A DNA stretch of 64,000 nucleotides from CAYRVX01 sp964427875 (GTDB lineage Bacteria > Planctomycetota > Phycisphaerae > SM23-33). Location of the stretch: NCBI GenBank assembly GCA_964427875.1, contig CAYRVX010000001.1:1-64000 (forward strand), written 5' to 3'. The notes under the pieces were generated by a model, which made no database searches, was not told the DNA's origin, and worked only from the letters and a program-made list of their open reading frames with translations. Both the position numbers and the translations under genes were made by a program. Positions 54,885-63,601 of the stretch are shown here, in pieces. The stretch's first letter is position 1. Every line of letters begins with the position of its first letter.

Positions 54885-55550
54885 TCATCTCACCGCCCAG
54901 GCGATGCAGTTCACGGCCATGTGGCTGAGCGTGATGTAGAGGATGCTCCCCGTCCATTGGCGCGACAGGCCGATGATCGCGCAGCCGAAGAACGTGTAGC
55001 ACAACTGGAAGGCGACGAATCCGACCGACCAGGCCTGAAGGTTCGCCAGGTGATGTGCGGCGAAGAAGGCGGCCGTAACCACTATTGCCCAGCGGATGGG
55101 GACCCGCCGGTGAACGTAGCCCGGCAGCAGCGGCTCGAGCCGGCCGTAAATGTAGCCCGCGAAGACCAGGTCCTGCGCCAGCGGCGAGATCAGCCAGATG
55201 CCCATGTGCTCTCTGGCGAACGGCCGCTCGGGCAAAAGCGGGTACACCACCGCGGTGATCACGATCGGCAGGCCGCAGACGATCAGCACCTTCCACCAAT
55301 GCGGGCGGATGTTCCCAAGCCGCAGGCCGCTTCGCCTCCACGAGCCCGCCGTCAGCAGCAGCGCGAAGGCCAGAGACAGCACGTAGTACTGCCAATTCCA
55401 CCAGTCGTGCGTTTGCATGAAGCGAGGCACGGCCCGGTGGATCAGCCGCCACGCCCAGTATGGCACGCCGAGGAAGCCCAGCGTGATCAGCCCCGAGAGG
55501 CACAGCCACTCCAGCAGGCCTCTCCGTCGGTTTTCAACCGGGGCGGTCAT
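54885..55550 (-). CDS. CPBP-like membrane protein with degenerate first motif
   Basis: A 221-aa integral membrane protein with about six hydrophobic segments. The layout matches CPBP (CAAX/bacteriocin-processing) intramembrane proteases: motif 2 FFAAHH and motif 3 LSHMAVN are present. Motif 1, normally EExxxR, reads QDLVFAG, losing both Glu and the Arg. It may therefore be inactive or use other residues. Its ATG overlaps the stop of the upstream secreted-protein gene (ATGA), so translation is coupled. Confidence 0.72.
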   Translation of the reverse strand: MTAPVENRRRGLLEWLCLSGLITLGFLGVPYWAWRLIHRAVPRFMQTHDWWNWQYYVLSLAFALLLTAGSWRRSGLRLGNIRPHWWKVLIVCGLPIVITAVVYPLLPERPFAREHMGIWLISPLAQDLVFAGYIYGRLEPLLPGYVHRRVPIRWAIVVTAAFFAAHHLANLQAWSVGFVAFQLCYTFFGCAIIGLSRQWTGSILYITLSHMAVNCIAWAVR

Positions 55551-57556
55551 TTGCCTCGTGAGCCCCCGCTTGACGGCTTGACCCAGCCGCGATTCCTCAG
55601 TTCGGCCTCGAAGTCGCGGCGGAGCCTCGCGGCGTCCTTCGTGTCCATGGCCGTTGCCTCGGTTCCGGCGCCGATCACCCAGGCGCCCTCCCGCGGCTCG
55701 GTGGAGACGACGAACCGGTAGCGCTTCAGCGCGGCGTCGAGCTTGCGCTTCTCGGCGGGCGAGAGCTTCGGGGGCACCTCAAAGACGTCGTACGGCCGAG
55801 AGAGCTTCACCGCCCACAGCTCCAGGAACTGCTGGCCGAGCCAATCGGCGGGGTTGCGGACCTTCCCGTCGCAGCGGCTCAGCAGCGCCCGGGCGCCGTA
55901 GGAGCGAACCACCGCCAGTTCGACCTTCGGCTTGGGCGGCCGCGAGGCGGCGAGACGCTTGTGGAGACCGATGGCCCGCTTCCAGCTCTCGGGCCGAGTC
56001 TGGGGGAACGTGAAGCCGCGACCCCATCCCAACCACATGATGGCATCGACGCCCTGGGCCCACTGCTCGCCGGCCATCCGATCCACGTCCTTGGCCGAGA
56101 CGTGCTGGAGCCCGCCGGGGCCGCCGTACGTGTGCGCCTGCATCCAGGGCACAAGCGGGCGGCCGTACCTCCTGGCCAGGCCCGCGCAGTAGCTCATGTC
56201 GCGCGGGACGCACGCGCTGTAGCCGCCTGCGCCCACGGGGTAGGGGTCCAGGTGCACTATGTCCAGGTTCCGCGCGAGCAGCTCCTGGCCGCTGCCGTCG
56301 TGATCGTTGGACAGGTGGAAGACGCCCATACGAGTGGTATTGCGGAAGAGCATCAGTCCCGCCGCGACCCGGGCGATCTCGTCGCGCACGATGCCGCACA
56401 GCCGGGCGCATCCTTCGTGCAGCGTATACAGCCACCACGCGTAGGAGTCCCGGCCGTACACCTCCGGAAAGCCCCACGTCCGCGGGTACTCGACCTTCCC
56501 GGCGCGGCGGCGGAACGCCTCGATCGCCGGGGCGCTGTAGTCCCACAGCGGGTAACTGCACGCCGGGCCGTTCAGGTGGCCGGTGACGTGGAAGCATTCG
56601 TCGCCGTATCGCGCGGCCAAGACGACGTCGGTGGGGAACCGGCCGGCGTTTGCGTCGATCCACGGCTGGAGCGCCTTGCGGACCCTCGCCCGCGCGGCCT
56701 GCTGCGTGCTCTCGGCCCACGCGCTGACGTTGCCCCGGCCGAACATCCAGTACTGTCTCGACCCGCCGTACGTCCAGTAGACGGCGATGCCCACGCTCTC
56801 CAGCATCGCGCCGTCCAGGCCGGTCAGGTCGAAGGTCACGCGATAGAGCTTGCGGCCGCTCTTCTCGGTCGTCTCGGCCAGACCGGCAGCGCTGTCGAAG
56901 GCGGGCCTGGCCCCGGCGGGGGCCGGGCTCACCGCGGCCGGGAGTATCTTCAGATGTTGGCGGCCGTCGAAGGGCTTCAGCGGCACGACCACTTCCGCCC
57001 GGAGCGGTCCGCCGATATCGGGGAAGTAGTGTGCGATTCTCTCGGTGTCCCTGGGCCTGCCCGCGGCGCCGCTGCCCCGCGTGTAGGCATAGCCCTTGTT
57101 GTATACGGGCGGCTCGATGAGGACCTCGCACCTGCCAGGAGCGAACCGGAAGACGTGGCGGTCGATCGCCTTGCCGTTGTACACGCCGCCGATCATCACC
57201 GCGGCGACCGGCTCGAGGCCCGCCTGCCGGACGATGTCGCGGTGCTCGGTGACGTCGGGCAGCGAGATGTGATACTTCATGCCCGTCTTCCGCGCGAGCG
57301 ACAGGGCGCTGCCCGCCTCCGCGGCGTTGCGGGCGCCGGCGCCGATCAGCCCCACCCCGGCGGCCTTCAGGTCCTCGACGTCCCTGGGGCGGTCACGAAC
57401 CTCCCGATAGGTGACCCACACCATGGGCCACTGGTCGTGGCCCGGGCGAACGAGGTGCTTCATCCGAGCGTCTCCGCCGGCGGCGCCGGCCGGCCAGAAC
57501 AGCAGCGCCGCCGCGGCGCCGATCCAGGCGGACTTGGCGGGGGAGACCGTTTTCAT
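55547..57556 (-). CDS. Large secreted protein, possibly TIM-barrel glycosidase-like
   Basis: A 669-aa protein of unknown function with a signal peptide (about 1-28). The segments VWVTYREVRDRPRDVEDLKAAGV, MGVFHLSNDHDGSGQELL, LDIVHLDPYP and VDAIMWLGWGRGFTF read like strand-helix units of a TIM barrel, with a beta insert at about 130-270. This suggests a carbohydrate-active enzyme but no family or catalytic pair could be named. It overlaps the upstream PP2C-cNMP gene and the downstream CPBP gene by 4 bp each, so the three are one tightly coupled operon. Confidence 0.65.
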   Translation of the reverse strand: MKTVSPAKSAWIGAAAALLFWPAGAAGGDARMKHLVRPGHDQWPMVWVTYREVRDRPRDVEDLKAAGVGLIGAGARNAAEAGSALSLARKTGMKYHISLPDVTEHRDIVRQAGLEPVAAVMIGGVYNGKAIDRHVFRFAPGRCEVLIEPPVYNKGYAYTRGSGAAGRPRDTERIAHYFPDIGGPLRAEVVVPLKPFDGRQHLKILPAAVSPAPAGARPAFDSAAGLAETTEKSGRKLYRVTFDLTGLDGAMLESVGIAVYWTYGGSRQYWMFGRGNVSAWAESTQQAARARVRKALQPWIDANAGRFPTDVVLAARYGDECFHVTGHLNGPACSYPLWDYSAPAIEAFRRRAGKVEYPRTWGFPEVYGRDSYAWWLYTLHEGCARLCGIVRDEIARVAAGLMLFRNTTRMGVFHLSNDHDGSGQELLARNLDIVHLDPYPVGAGGYSACVPRDMSYCAGLARRYGRPLVPWMQAHTYGGPGGLQHVSAKDVDRMAGEQWAQGVDAIMWLGWGRGFTFPQTRPESWKRAIGLHKRLAASRPPKPKVELAVVRSYGARALLSRCDGKVRNPADWLGQQFLELWAVKLSRPYDVFEVPPKLSPAEKRKLDAALKRYRFVVSTEPREGAWVIGAGTEATAMDTKDAARLRRDFEAELRNRGWVKPSSGGSRGK

Positions 57557-58863
57557 CGCTCGACGGTGCCTTCCGGCCGCGAGGGCGGCGGATCGGTGTC
57601 CTCGACGATGGGGCATTCGGCCTCCTCCCGCCGGGCAAGGGAGCTTCTGGCGCTGGTCAGCTCCTCGCTGGTGGCGTAGAGCCGGCGGTTCAGCACGCGG
57701 CAGAGGCCCCAGAGGACCCTCACCGCCATCGTCCGGTCCCTTCGCAGCAGGCCGATCAGCTCCTGGCGGCCGATCGCCATCGCTCGCACGTCCTGCGTGG
57801 CCACGACGTCCGCCGAACGCTCCGTCCCGTCGAGGAAGCCCATCTCTCCGAAGAGCGATCCGGCCGGGAGCTTCGCCAGCGTGTGCCCCTTCTTGACGAC
57901 CGCGACCTCGCCGGAGAGGCTCACGAACAGCCGATCGCCGATCCGGCCCTCGGTGACGATGCGGGCGTTGGCCTTATGGGACTCGATATGAACGGCGCCC
58001 ATCACGCGGAGCAGCTCGACGTAGGTGAGGTTGCGGAACAGCGGCACGCGCTTCAGCACGCGGAGCCGGTCGTTCAGATCGCCCGGAGCCCGCGGGGTGT
58101 CCGAGTCCGGCTCGACCTCCACGACGATGAGGCTGACGTTGTCGGCCCCGCCGCGCTTGTTGGCCAGCCGGACCATCTTGTGCGGCACCTGCGGCAGGGG
58201 GCCGGCCTCGACCATGCCGGCCATCTCCTCTCGGGGCAGGTAGCGGCTCAGCCCGTCGGAGCACAGAAGCAGCCTGTCGCCCGGCGCAAGCTCGAAGTGC
58301 AGCGTGTCCAGGCGGGCGTGCTCGTGGAAGCCGACGGCACGAAGCAGCCTGCCTCCGGCGGGGCTGTCGGCCGCCTGCCTGGGCGTCAGCAGCCCCATCT
58401 TGACGTACCGCGTGGCCATCGTGTGGTCTTCGGTGAGCTGGTGGGCCTCGCCGTCGCGGAGCAGGTACAGCCGGGAGTCGCCCGCGTGCGCGACGATCGC
58501 CTGGTCGCCCATCACCGTCAGCACGACGACCGTCGTGGCCATGCCCTCCTTCTGGGGGTCGGACCGCGCCGCCGCCCAGACGCGCTCGCTGGCGGCGTTG
58601 ACGCCCGAGCCGACCGCGTCGATCACCTCCTGTCGCTTCCCGGGCGTGGGGTCTTCGGCGTAGCTCTCCAGGGCGGCGCGATTGGCCTTGATGGCCTCGT
58701 ACGTCATGTTGCAGGTCATCTTGCCGGCGATCTTCCCGGCGGCGTGGCCGCCGCAGCCGTCGCAGAGGACGTACAGCCCGGACTCCACCGCCATGAGAAT
58801 GGAGTCCTCGTTGTCCTTCTTGACCCGCCCGGGATCGGAATGGCCGAAACTCCGCTGCTTCAT
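57553..58863 (-). CDS. PP2C phosphatase fused to cyclic-nucleotide-binding domain
   Basis: A 436-aa cytoplasmic regulator. The PP2C-type Ser/Thr phosphatase occupies about 1-245: SDPGRVKKDNEDSILM, LCDGCGGHAAG, VAHAGDSRLYLLRDG, LLLCSDGLSRYL and GGADNVSLIVV all carry the metal Asp residues. A Crp-like cNMP-binding domain follows at about 270-400, with RIVTEGRIGDRLFVSLSGEV and LPAGSLFGEMGFLDGTERSADV. The FGEM and RSAD segments fit the phosphate-binding cassette, so allosteric control by cAMP or cGMP is likely. SD AAGGAG, 11 nt before the ATG. Confidence 0.9.
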   Translation of the reverse strand: MKQRSFGHSDPGRVKKDNEDSILMAVESGLYVLCDGCGGHAAGKIAGKMTCNMTYEAIKANRAALESYAEDPTPGKRQEVIDAVGSGVNAASERVWAAARSDPQKEGMATTVVVLTVMGDQAIVAHAGDSRLYLLRDGEAHQLTEDHTMATRYVKMGLLTPRQAADSPAGGRLLRAVGFHEHARLDTLHFELAPGDRLLLCSDGLSRYLPREEMAGMVEAGPLPQVPHKMVRLANKRGGADNVSLIVVEVEPDSDTPRAPGDLNDRLRVLKRVPLFRNLTYVELLRVMGAVHIESHKANARIVTEGRIGDRLFVSLSGEVAVVKKGHTLAKLPAGSLFGEMGFLDGTERSADVVATQDVRAMAIGRQELIGLLRRDRTMAVRVLWGLCRVLNRRLYATSEELTSARSSLARREEAECPIVEDTDPPPSRPEGTVER

Positions 58864-58987
58864 CCGTCGGGTGTCTCCTTTGCGTCGATCGACCTGCGAG
58901 CATAGCATAGCGAAAACGGCGGCGAGTTCACGCGCATTTGCCCCGGCCTGGGGACGATCAAGAGGTCCGCAGGCGCCTGTTCGGCGT

Positions 58988-59016
58988 TGCCGGAGGGCCG
59001 TTTTAACGGTAAACTA
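58988..59016 (+). promoter_or_regulatory. Promoter of the HzsA-like gene
   Basis: TTGCCG (58988-58993), a 17-bp spacer, then TAAACT (59011-59016). It leaves a leader of about 29 nt with GAGGAAG before ATG 59052. Its -35 is identical to that of the sialidase-like gene at 26606. Confidence 0.5.
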
Positions 59017-59051
59017 TGGTTTTGCCAGGGATAGAAAGAGGAAGTGAGCAG

Positions 59052-62000
59052 ATGACCAGAGCAGTTGCCGCGGCGGTGACGATCGCCGCCTGCGTGGTGC
59101 TGGCCCGCGCCGAGGAAGTCTGGTTCGACGCCCTGATCCGACTGAAGGAACAGGCCAGGTCCGCTCCGGCGGAGCGGAAGAAGGCCGTCCCGCTGCCGGA
59201 CTTCGGTACGGGCAGCTACACCTTCATGGCCTGGGTCAGGACGAAGGGCGACGGCACGATCTTCGCCAAGACCCGCCCCACGGGGCCATGGGTCAGTGGC
59301 GGCAAGAGCCTGTTCATCCGCGGCGGCCGCGTGTGCTTCGACGTCGGCTGGGTCGGCTGCGTCAACGGCAGGAAGCCAGTCGCCGACGGCAAGTGGCATC
59401 ACGTCGCCCTCTGCGGCGGCGGGCCGCAGAAGATCTACGTGGACGGGCGCCTCGACGCGACCGGCGGCCTGGAGAAGAGGCCGGACGTCAAGGCAAGCGT
59501 GCTCAAGCTGGGTGATACGTCGACCAACTTCCCGGGCAGAAGCCCGCTCACCGGCGAACTGGACGACGTCCGGATCTACGGGCGGGTCCTCCCGGCTGGG
59601 CGGATCCGGGCCCACTTCGAGAAGGCCCAGCCATCCAGCGGCGGGGGGCTCGTGGCGTGCTGGCCGTTCGACGGCGACGGCCTTGACGCCTCCGGCTGCC
59701 TGAACCACGCCAACGCGGTCAAGGGCGTCAAGTTCGTCGGCGGAAGGGCCGGCAAGGCGCTGGGCCTGGCGAATGGCGGGCACACGGTCGTCCACTGCGG
59801 CGCGGGCGAGTCGGCGGAGGCGCGGCTGTGGGCCAGGCTCACCCGCGAGTTCACCGACGCCGCCTCCCGTCAGGAGATGACCTGGGAGCGAGAGGACGGC
59901 GTCTGGGGCCACGACTGGGAGACCGTGAAGTACTTGGACGTCGCCCGGCGCTACGTCGAGGCGGCGCGGCGCTATTCGTCGGTCGGTGAGGCGGCCGCAG
60001 CGCTGGCCACGAAGGTCGCCGGCCCGGCTGACTTGAAGAAGGTGCGGCAGCTCTACGTGAACAGCCGCCGGCGCGCCCGGCTCCTGGAGCGGTTCTCGCA
60101 GTACCGGCTGAAGGACCTCCGCGGGAGCATCAACGAGCTGTACAAGGACAGCCCGATGGGGCCCAAGCTCCTGGCCCGCCTCGACGCGCTGGAGGCCCGC
60201 GCGGCCAGGTGGGAAAGCGGCCCGCCGGCGAGCGATCGGCTCGATCAGTGGGGCCGGGCCGTCGAGCAGCTCCGACGCGACGCGATCATCCTCCACAACC
60301 CGCGGGGGGGCTTCGACAAGATCGTCTTCGTCAAGCGCCACACGTACAACTCCAACCACTACTACACGGAGTTCATCAACAGCAGATGGATGCCCGGCGG
60401 GGGCCTCTGCATCCTGGATCTCAAGGACGGGTCCGTCAAGGAGCTCGCGGCGTCGCTGGCCGGCGGGGTCTTCGAACGCTTCGACCTCTCCTTCGACGCC
60501 AAGCGAATCGTCTTCGCCTGGAAGCGGGCCTGGCAGGAGGGCTACCGCATCTACGAGGTCAACGTGGACGGCACGGGCCTGAGGCAGCTCACGTTCCCGC
60601 AGAAGGACGAGAAGCGACTCGTCGAGATGTACCGAGCCCGGCCGCACTACCACCACGGCACCGACGACATGCACCCCTGCTACCTGCCGGATGGGGGCAT
60701 CTGCTTCATCTCCACGCGCTGCCAGTACGGCATCCTCTGCGATGGGCCCGACGACTTCACCACGACCGTGCTGTACCGCATGGATGCCGACGGGAAGAAC
60801 ATGCGGAAGCTGACCAACAGCTCGGTCTCCGAGGCCTCGCCCGTCATGATGCCCGACGGGCGCATCCTCTACACGCGATGGGAGTACTTCGACAAGGGGG
60901 CCGTCAGCGTCAAGTGCCTCTGGGCCGTCCGGCCGGACGGGACGATGTCCAGCGAGATCTACGCCAACGACATCTCGCTGCCGCCGACGTTCCTCTACGG
61001 CCGGCCGATCCCCGGCGCGGACAACCACTACGTCGTGCTCGGAACGCCGCACTACCCGCAGAACGGCATCGGGACGGTGATCCGCCTGGACATGAACCAC
61101 AACACCCGCACGCGCGAGCCGATGACCTACATGACGCCATACGTTGACGTCCGGGGCGAGCCGGGCTGGACGTTCCGCGCGGCCGGCGGCTCCTGGCGGG
61201 GGGACCGCAGCGGCCGCGGGCCGCTGTTCAAGGACCCATACCCGTTGTCGAGTAAGTACTTCCTCGTGTCGCACAAGCCGGAAGGCACCGTCTGGACCGA
61301 CCCGAAGGGCTACGGGATCTATCTGCTGGACGAGAACGGCCGCGTCCATCTCATCTACAGGGACCCGGAGATCTCCTGCTGGATGGCGTTTCCACTGAGG
61401 CCGCGGAAGGTGCCGCCGGTGCTGAACTCGCCGATCGATCCGGCACTGGCCGCGAAGGACCAGGCGGCGTGTATCGTGGCCGACGTCTACCGCGGCCTGT
61501 CGGGCGTCGAGCGGGGCTCGATCAAGTACATCCGCGTCCTGGAGCAGGTCCCGCGCCCCTGGGCGACGCGAAGGCGCTGGGGCGGCGACACCTACGACCA
61601 GCAGCATTCCGTCATCAGCAAGGACACGCACCTGGGGCTGAAGGTCCAGTATGGCATCGTGCCCGTCGAGGACGACGGCTCGGCCCACTTCATCGTGCCG
61701 GCCAACGCGAACATCTCGTTCCACGTGCTTGACGAGAACTACATGGCCGTCCAGAAGGAGCGCACCTACGTCAACTACATGCCGGGCGAGGTGCGGAGCT
61801 GCGTGGGCTGTCACGAGATCCCCACGATGGAGCTGCCGACCGCCTCCCGCGGCACCATCAAGGCGCTGCTTCGGGCGCCGTCGATACCGGGCCCGCAGCC
61901 GGGCGAGAAGGCCGGCCGCCGGCCCCTGCACTATCCGACCGACGTGCAGCCGGTGCTCGACAGGCACTGCGTCAAGTGCCACAGCGGCGCCGAGCCGAAG

Positions 62001-62462
62001 AAGGGGCTGAGGCTCTCCGGCGAGATGACGGCGCTGTTCAACGTATCCTACGAGAGCCTCGTGCCGGAGCGGCGCCGCCGGCCTCGTCACGGTCGCCGCC
62101 TGCTCGGGCCGATCATCGGCGAGAACCACCCCAAGACCGGCAACGTGCACTACCTGCCGGCCCGGTCGGTCGGCTCGCACGCCAGCGTGCTGGTGGCCAT
62201 GCTCTCCAACGGCAAGGTCGAGCTCGCCGACCCCGCCCAGGCCGCACGCGCCGCCAAGCTGGCAGAGGTCCACAAGGAGATCCGCCTCTCGCAGGCCGAG
62301 CTGCTCAAGATCACCAACTGGGTGGACACCAACGCCCAGTACTACGGCGCCTACTGGGGCCGGCGGAACCTCCAGCACAAGGACCACCCCAACTTCCGCC
62401 CCGTGCCCACGTTCAAGACCGCCATCAGCATGACCAGCCCGATACCGGAAGAGAAGAGGTGA
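59052..62462 (+). CDS. HzsA-related multidomain diheme protein
   Basis: A 1,136-aa secreted protein. Signal peptide (about 1-20). A LamG/concanavalin-like domain at about 30-185 (YTFMAWVRTKGDGTIFAKT, GKWHHVALCGG) precedes a helical linker. A TolB/PD40-like propeller at about 430-720 holds MHPCYLPDGGICFISTRCQY and ASPVMMPDGRILYTRWEY, the segments I associate with the hydrazine synthase alpha middle domain. Two c-type haem sites follow: CVGCH (Cys917) and CVKCH (Cys973). It is probably a periplasmic electron-transfer or redox enzyme. Hydrazine synthesis itself is not implied; beta and gamma subunits are absent. Confidence 0.82.
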   Translation: MTRAVAAAVTIAACVVLARAEEVWFDALIRLKEQARSAPAERKKAVPLPDFGTGSYTFMAWVRTKGDGTIFAKTRPTGPWVSGGKSLFIRGGRVCFDVGWVGCVNGRKPVADGKWHHVALCGGGPQKIYVDGRLDATGGLEKRPDVKASVLKLGDTSTNFPGRSPLTGELDDVRIYGRVLPAGRIRAHFEKAQPSSGGGLVACWPFDGDGLDASGCLNHANAVKGVKFVGGRAGKALGLANGGHTVVHCGAGESAEARLWARLTREFTDAASRQEMTWEREDGVWGHDWETVKYLDVARRYVEAARRYSSVGEAAAALATKVAGPADLKKVRQLYVNSRRRARLLERFSQYRLKDLRGSINELYKDSPMGPKLLARLDALEARAARWESGPPASDRLDQWGRAVEQLRRDAIILHNPRGGFDKIVFVKRHTYNSNHYYTEFINSRWMPGGGLCILDLKDGSVKELAASLAGGVFERFDLSFDAKRIVFAWKRAWQEGYRIYEVNVDGTGLRQLTFPQKDEKRLVEMYRARPHYHHGTDDMHPCYLPDGGICFISTRCQYGILCDGPDDFTTTVLYRMDADGKNMRKLTNSSVSEASPVMMPDGRILYTRWEYFDKGAVSVKCLWAVRPDGTMSSEIYANDISLPPTFLYGRPIPGADNHYVVLGTPHYPQNGIGTVIRLDMNHNTRTREPMTYMTPYVDVRGEPGWTFRAAGGSWRGDRSGRGPLFKDPYPLSSKYFLVSHKPEGTVWTDPKGYGIYLLDENGRVHLIYRDPEISCWMAFPLRPRKVPPVLNSPIDPALAAKDQAACIVADVYRGLSGVERGSIKYIRVLEQVPRPWATRRRWGGDTYDQQHSVISKDTHLGLKVQYGIVPVEDDGSAHFIVPANANISFHVLDENYMAVQKERTYVNYMPGEVRSCVGCHEIPTMELPTASRGTIKALLRAPSIPGPQPGEKAGRRPLHYPTDVQPVLDRHCVKCHSGAEPKKGLRLSGEMTALFNVSYESLVPERRRRPRHGRRLLGPIIGENHPKTGNVHYLPARSVGSHASVLVAMLSNGKVELADPAQAARAAKLAEVHKEIRLSQAELLKITNWVDTNAQYYGAYWGRRNLQHKDHPNFRPVPTFKTAISMTSPIPEEKR

Positions 62463-63601
62463 TCCGCGTGCCAGCGTCGGACGCCGCAGCCTGCGATGAC
62501 GGCCTGCCCGGCGCCGCATGCGGGGCCGACACCGAGGGACTCCTGACTCGGTGCAAGGTCTTAGCCGCGCTGGGCACGCTTGCCGCCGTGAGCACCGTGG
62601 TATCGCTGTGGAGCGTGTTGGTTGATTTTCTGGAGAACGCTTGGCTTGGCTATGTTTCCCCGCGTCCGCTGTTCCCCACGCTCCTGGTCGGCACGTTTCT
62701 CTGGTGGTTCGTTCTCGGTCGGGCCGGCTGGATGCTGTGGCGGCAGCGCCGCAGACTGGCGGACGTCTGCCTCGTGATGCCCCTGGTCCTGGCATCCTGG
62801 GTGATGTACTTCTTCTACACGATTGTCCGCCCGTGGTACTTCTACCCCAACCACTATGAGTGGTGGCGCGACCGCCTCGCCGAGGGTCCTCTCAGGTCGG
62901 TCCTAGACGGGCTTCCCTGGACCCTGCACGTGCCCAACGCCATCACCTGGAACTACCCGGGGATTGGCAAGGTCTTCGGGCTGTGCGTGCTGGCCTTCAC
63001 GATCCTGTTCCTCCCGATCACGTTCCGATCGGCGCGGTGGACATGGCGAAGCGGCAACCCTTTCCACTATGCGTACCCGATCTTGCTGTTGACCCTCGCA
63101 GCGCTTCTGACAGCCATCTGTCTCATCCTCCCGCTGGAGATCGTCGAGCGGGGGCGAGAGGGCGGAAGCTGCCCCTGCTTCCGGCCGAGTTCGAAGGTCG
63201 TGCTGGGCGTGTTTCTATGGTGGCTGATCTTGCTTCACGCCGCGCGGGCCCTGTGGCGCTGGCGCAGGCGATTCTGGGACGTCGCGCTGCTCGCGCCGGC
63301 CATTCTTGCCTCAATCATCACGACGATCTTCAACTACCAGGTCGTCCTGCCCCAGGGCGACCGGCCGAGCGTCGGCTTCCCGCTGGCGATCCACACGGCC
63401 ACGCCCCTCTCGTATGGGACCGCCGTGGCGTGGCACCCGCTCGGCATCGTCGGGAACTTCCTGATCTGGCTCGCCGGCTGCGCCGCGCTGCTGGTTCCCG
63501 TCATCCTCTGGCCGGAGAAAGGCCGTTCACGAGTCCGACCCCCGAACCGTTTCACTCCTGGGTCAGTGCGGCCATGGCCGCGTCGTGGAGCTGGCGGATG
63601 A
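62459..63601 (+). CDS. Multi-TM protein built from a duplicated four-helix unit
   Basis: A 380-aa membrane protein with about eight TM helices. GTG start overlaps the HzsA-like TGA by 4 bp (GTGA), so the two are coupled and it may anchor or accept electrons from the diheme protein. The first and second halves are related: GTFLWWFVLGRAGWMLWRQR corresponds to GVFLWWLILLHAARALWRWR, and both continue RRxxDVxLxxPxxLAS; ITWNYPGIGKVF corresponds to VAWHPLGIVGNF. No known family recognised. The 3' end overlaps the convergent nitrilase gene by 50 bp. Confidence 0.7.
   Translation: MIRVPASDAAACDDGLPGAACGADTEGLLTRCKVLAALGTLAAVSTVVSLWSVLVDFLENAWLGYVSPRPLFPTLLVGTFLWWFVLGRAGWMLWRQRRRLADVCLVMPLVLASWVMYFFYTIVRPWYFYPNHYEWWRDRLAEGPLRSVLDGLPWTLHVPNAITWNYPGIGKVFGLCVLAFTILFLPITFRSARWTWRSGNPFHYAYPILLLTLAALLTAICLILPLEIVERGREGGSCPCFRPSSKVVLGVFLWWLILLHAARALWRWRRRFWDVALLAPAILASIITTIFNYQVVLPQGDRPSVGFPLAIHTATPLSYGTAVAWHPLGIVGNFLIWLAGCAALLVPVILWPEKGRSRVRPPNRFTPGSVRPWPRRGAGG

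Noticed and set aside
59052..62462. Hydrazine synthase (anammox) function
   Set aside because: Only the alpha-like architecture is present; no beta/gamma subunits or other anammox genes occur, and related proteins are widespread in non-anammox planctomycetes.
58860..62795. A 1,311-codon open frame on the minus strand opposite the diheme protein
   Set aside because: It is the mirror of a strongly coding high-GC gene; its product is Arg/Val/Asp-rich, without motifs, and the opposite strand has clear haem motifs and domains.
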